A stretch of DNA of 8,954 nt from CALMKX01 sp044869955 (GTDB lineage: Bacteria > Acidobacteriota > Thermoanaerobaculia > Multivoradales > SZUA-115): the NCBI GenBank assembly GCA_044869955.1, contig JBIOYC010000044.1, forward strand, positions 1-8,954, written 5' to 3'. The notes below the pieces were generated by a model. It ran no database searches and was not told where the DNA came from. It worked only from the letters and a program-made list of their open reading frames with translations. The position numbers were made by a program, and so were the translations under genes. This document shows, piece by piece, positions 7,845-8,954 of the stretch (positions within the stretch are counted from its first letter, which is position 1; each line of letters begins with the position of its first letter).

Positions 7845-8166
7845 GTGTCCCTTCCAGCTCTCTTGCTCCTCGGCGCCCTGCTCTTCGGCGCCGCCTCTCC
7901 CCTCCCCGCCGCCCCGGTCGCCGAACATGAAGATTGCGACAGTGGCTTCCTGATCTTCCAGGGCGCGGAGGCCTACCAGTTCTCGCCGCGGCACGAGCGG
8001 GAGCTGAGCTCGGTGCGGTTGTTCGGGTTGCACTCGAACCAGGGGGCGGCGGGGGTGGCTTACTGGCAGCTGGCGATCGACGGGCCGGGGGAGGAAGGGG
8101 GTGTCGGACGCGACCGGGACGGGGAACTTCATATACGAGTTTGTGGAGCTGCACTGGGATCGGTAG
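7845..8166 (+). pseudogene. Small secreted protein, unrecognised, frameshifted by one base
   Basis: A GTG start follows AAGGA with short spacing. The product opens with a signal peptide, LPALLLLGALLFGAASPLPA, probably cut near AAPVA, then a mature part EDCDSGFLIFQGAEAYQF, SSVRLFGLHSNQGAAGVAYW and QLAIDGPGEEG. After that the start frame becomes Arg/Gly-rich junk, while the frame one base later reads VSDATGTGNFIYEFVELHWDR and stops at 8164-8166. That tail is protein-like, with alternating hydrophobics and aromatics, so I read the gene as about 106 codons with one extra base near the G-runs at 8087-8091 or 8097-8101. This may be a sequencing error, a real mutation or a slippery phase-variable tract. 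Without the shift the frame runs to 8300 with poor coding character. The family is not recognised. The last 38 bases overlap the convergent PDZ-protein gene. Confidence 0.6.
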
Positions 8167-8665
8167 GGGGAAGCGGCGGCACCTCGAGCTGGATCGTCCT
8201 CTCTGTGCTGGCGCAAAGATCGGAGCATGGGTCTGGTGAGACCTGGCAGACCGTCAGGTTCACCGGCCCTTGCCCGGCATGGTCTCGGAGGAAGGTGTAG
8301 AACTCGGCCATGGCTCCGTACCTGCCGTGATACCAGATGGGGTGAAGGTGCATTGGCACACCCCAGTCCCGGCAACAGGTCACCCGGATCGGTACGTCGC
8401 CGGCTGCGATCCCTGCCCGATCGAAGGCCCCTCCCGGCACCACCCGAGTGATACCCCAGGAGGACTCACCGGAGCCGCTCGCGCTCAGCACTCCCGTCTC
8501 GAAGCCCAGAAGAGTCCAGAAGCGCGGGCCGAGGGCGTGCTCGGCGAGCAGTCCCGACAGCAAGGATGGGGGGGCGAAGACCAAGATCCAGCAGGTTGGA
8601 AGAACGAAGAACAGCACCGACGACAGGATCCCGAACTGACGGTTGTACGACACTCGGGTCGTCAT
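8129..8665 (-). CDS. Single-pass membrane protein with PDZ-like domain
   Basis: The start at 8665 (MTTRVSYNRQF, 178 residues) is chosen because GGGAGGT sits 5 bases upstream; longer starts at 8698 and 8722 lack this. Residues about 11-31 (FGILSSVLFFVLPTCWILVF) form a membrane segment or uncleaved signal anchor, placing the rest outside the cytoplasm. Residues about 70-91, WGITRVVPGGAFDRAGIAAGD, match the PDZ core (V..V.PG..A..AGI..GD). Later strands GPVNLTVCQ and RTIQLEVPP fit the closing part of the fold, with an insertion of about 40 residues (His/Tyr/Trp-rich, 100-130) between them. Cysteines at 97, 98, 140, 147 and 151 could form disulfides. No protease domain is present, so this is not a DegP- or RseP-type enzyme; a binding or adaptor role is inferred. 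It is divergent from the immunity-like gene at 8785. Confidence 0.7.
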   Translation of the reverse strand: MTTRVSYNRQFGILSSVLFFVLPTCWILVFAPPSLLSGLLAEHALGPRFWTLLGFETGVLSASGSGESSWGITRVVPGGAFDRAGIAAGDVPIRVTCCRDWGVPMHLHPIWYHGRYGAMAEFYTFLRDHAGQGPVNLTVCQVSPDPCSDLCASTERTIQLEVPPLPPTDPSAAPQTRI

Positions 8666-8670
8666 GGTCC

Positions 8671-8677
8671 ACCTCCC
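8671..8677 (-). promoter_or_regulatory. Strong Shine-Dalgarno fixing the PDZ-protein start
   Basis: The minus strand reads GGGAGGT followed by 5 bases and ATG at 8665. This is the best ribosome binding site in the window and rules out the longer upstream starts. Confidence 0.75.
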
Positions 8678-8784
8678 TGAGGGATCGTTGCAGCTCATCT
8701 CTCGGCTCACTCTTTTCGACACCTCCGCCGCGCAGAGTCGACCGTCCCTCCCGCCGGTTGGGCTATCCTCGAATCCGACTCATC

Positions 8785-8954
8785 ATGGCCCGCCCCCGTA
8801 CAGAACCCGACCTCACCCTCGGGCCGCTCCGGCTCCACGTCCACGGGCGCCAGTTTCCAGGTCATCAGGACTTCTGGGACGGCAATTGGCTGGTTGTCAC
8901 GGCCGAGATCGATCACGAGGGGCGCCGCACCAGGTATCAAGGCCCTTGCCTGCG
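8785..8954 (+). CDS. WapI-like immunity protein family, N-terminal part (3' partial)
   Basis: From ATG at 8785 the frame runs off the right edge after 56 codons. It reads LTLGPLRLHVHGRQFP, then DFWDGNWLVVTAEI, a polar turn, and YQGPCL. The pattern of a short strand, a G.QFP turn and a (Y/F)WD.NWL motif, then a second strand and a hydrophobic pair is what I associate with small WapI-type immunity proteins, which neutralise contact-dependent or polymorphic toxins; this is recalled from memory, not searched. No clear ribosome binding site precedes it. It lies 119 bases from, and divergent to, the PDZ-protein gene. No toxin gene is visible, so it may be an orphan or its partner may lie to the right. 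The opposite-strand open frame over this stretch looks like a shadow. Confidence 0.6.
   Translation, partial: MARPRTEPDLTLGPLRLHVHGRQFPGHQDFWDGNWLVVTAEIDHEGRRTRYQGPCL

Noticed and set aside
8707..8940. Minus-strand 77-codon frame at the right end
   Set aside because: The plus strand here encodes a recognisable immunity-like N-terminus; the minus frame would also run into the 5' region of the PDZ gene.
1..8954. Reverse transcriptase or template repeat for a DGR inside this window
   Set aside because: No YxDD-type frame and no second copy of the 2165-2260 segment was seen on either strand by eye.

Overview
This is a high-GC bacterial window (G/C strongly preferred at third codon positions) that looks like an accessory, low-density region. 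No rRNA, tRNA, CRISPR array or reverse transcriptase was seen. The Gram-negative-type lipoprotein signal, secreted and PDZ-type envelope proteins, and a large STAND NTPase fused to a formylglycine-generating-enzyme-like (FGE) domain suggest a complex soil or sediment bacterium. Acidobacteriota, Myxococcota or similar are guesses; nothing here fixes the taxon.

Layout. 2-2290 (+): 3' three-quarters of a conflict-type NTPase (nSTAND1 module, membrane segment, C-terminal FGE/C-type-lectin-fold domain), cut by the left edge before its P-loop. Its last about 100 bases resemble the variable region of a diversity-generating retroelement (DGR) target, but no template repeat or reverse transcriptase is in the window. 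2436-3377 (-): a convergent gene for an unrecognised 313-residue protein with beta-propeller-like repeats. 3527-4411: a graveyard, with a decayed IS1634-like transposase (+) abutting a broken FGE-domain gene (-), then about 335 bases with nothing recognisable. 4412-7534 (-): a 1,040-residue lipoprotein combining a lectin-like jelly roll, Ig-like segments and a partial type I periplasmic-binding-protein fold. 7845-8166 (+): a small secreted protein whose frame is broken by one extra base. 8129-8665 (-): a single-pass membrane protein with a PDZ-like domain, overlapping the previous gene tail to tail. 8785-8954 (+): start of a small protein resembling WapI-type immunity proteins, cut by the right edge and too short to stand out as a long ORF.

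Together, the window carries one FGE-fold NTPase plus a relic of a second FGE gene, an IS scar, a probable immunity protein and several envelope proteins. This fits a region with turnover of conflict or recognition genes. The envelope genes show no obvious operon link to the NTPase. The best candidate for an unusual system is the NTPase with its DGR-like C-terminus; the chimeric sensor-like lipoprotein is second.
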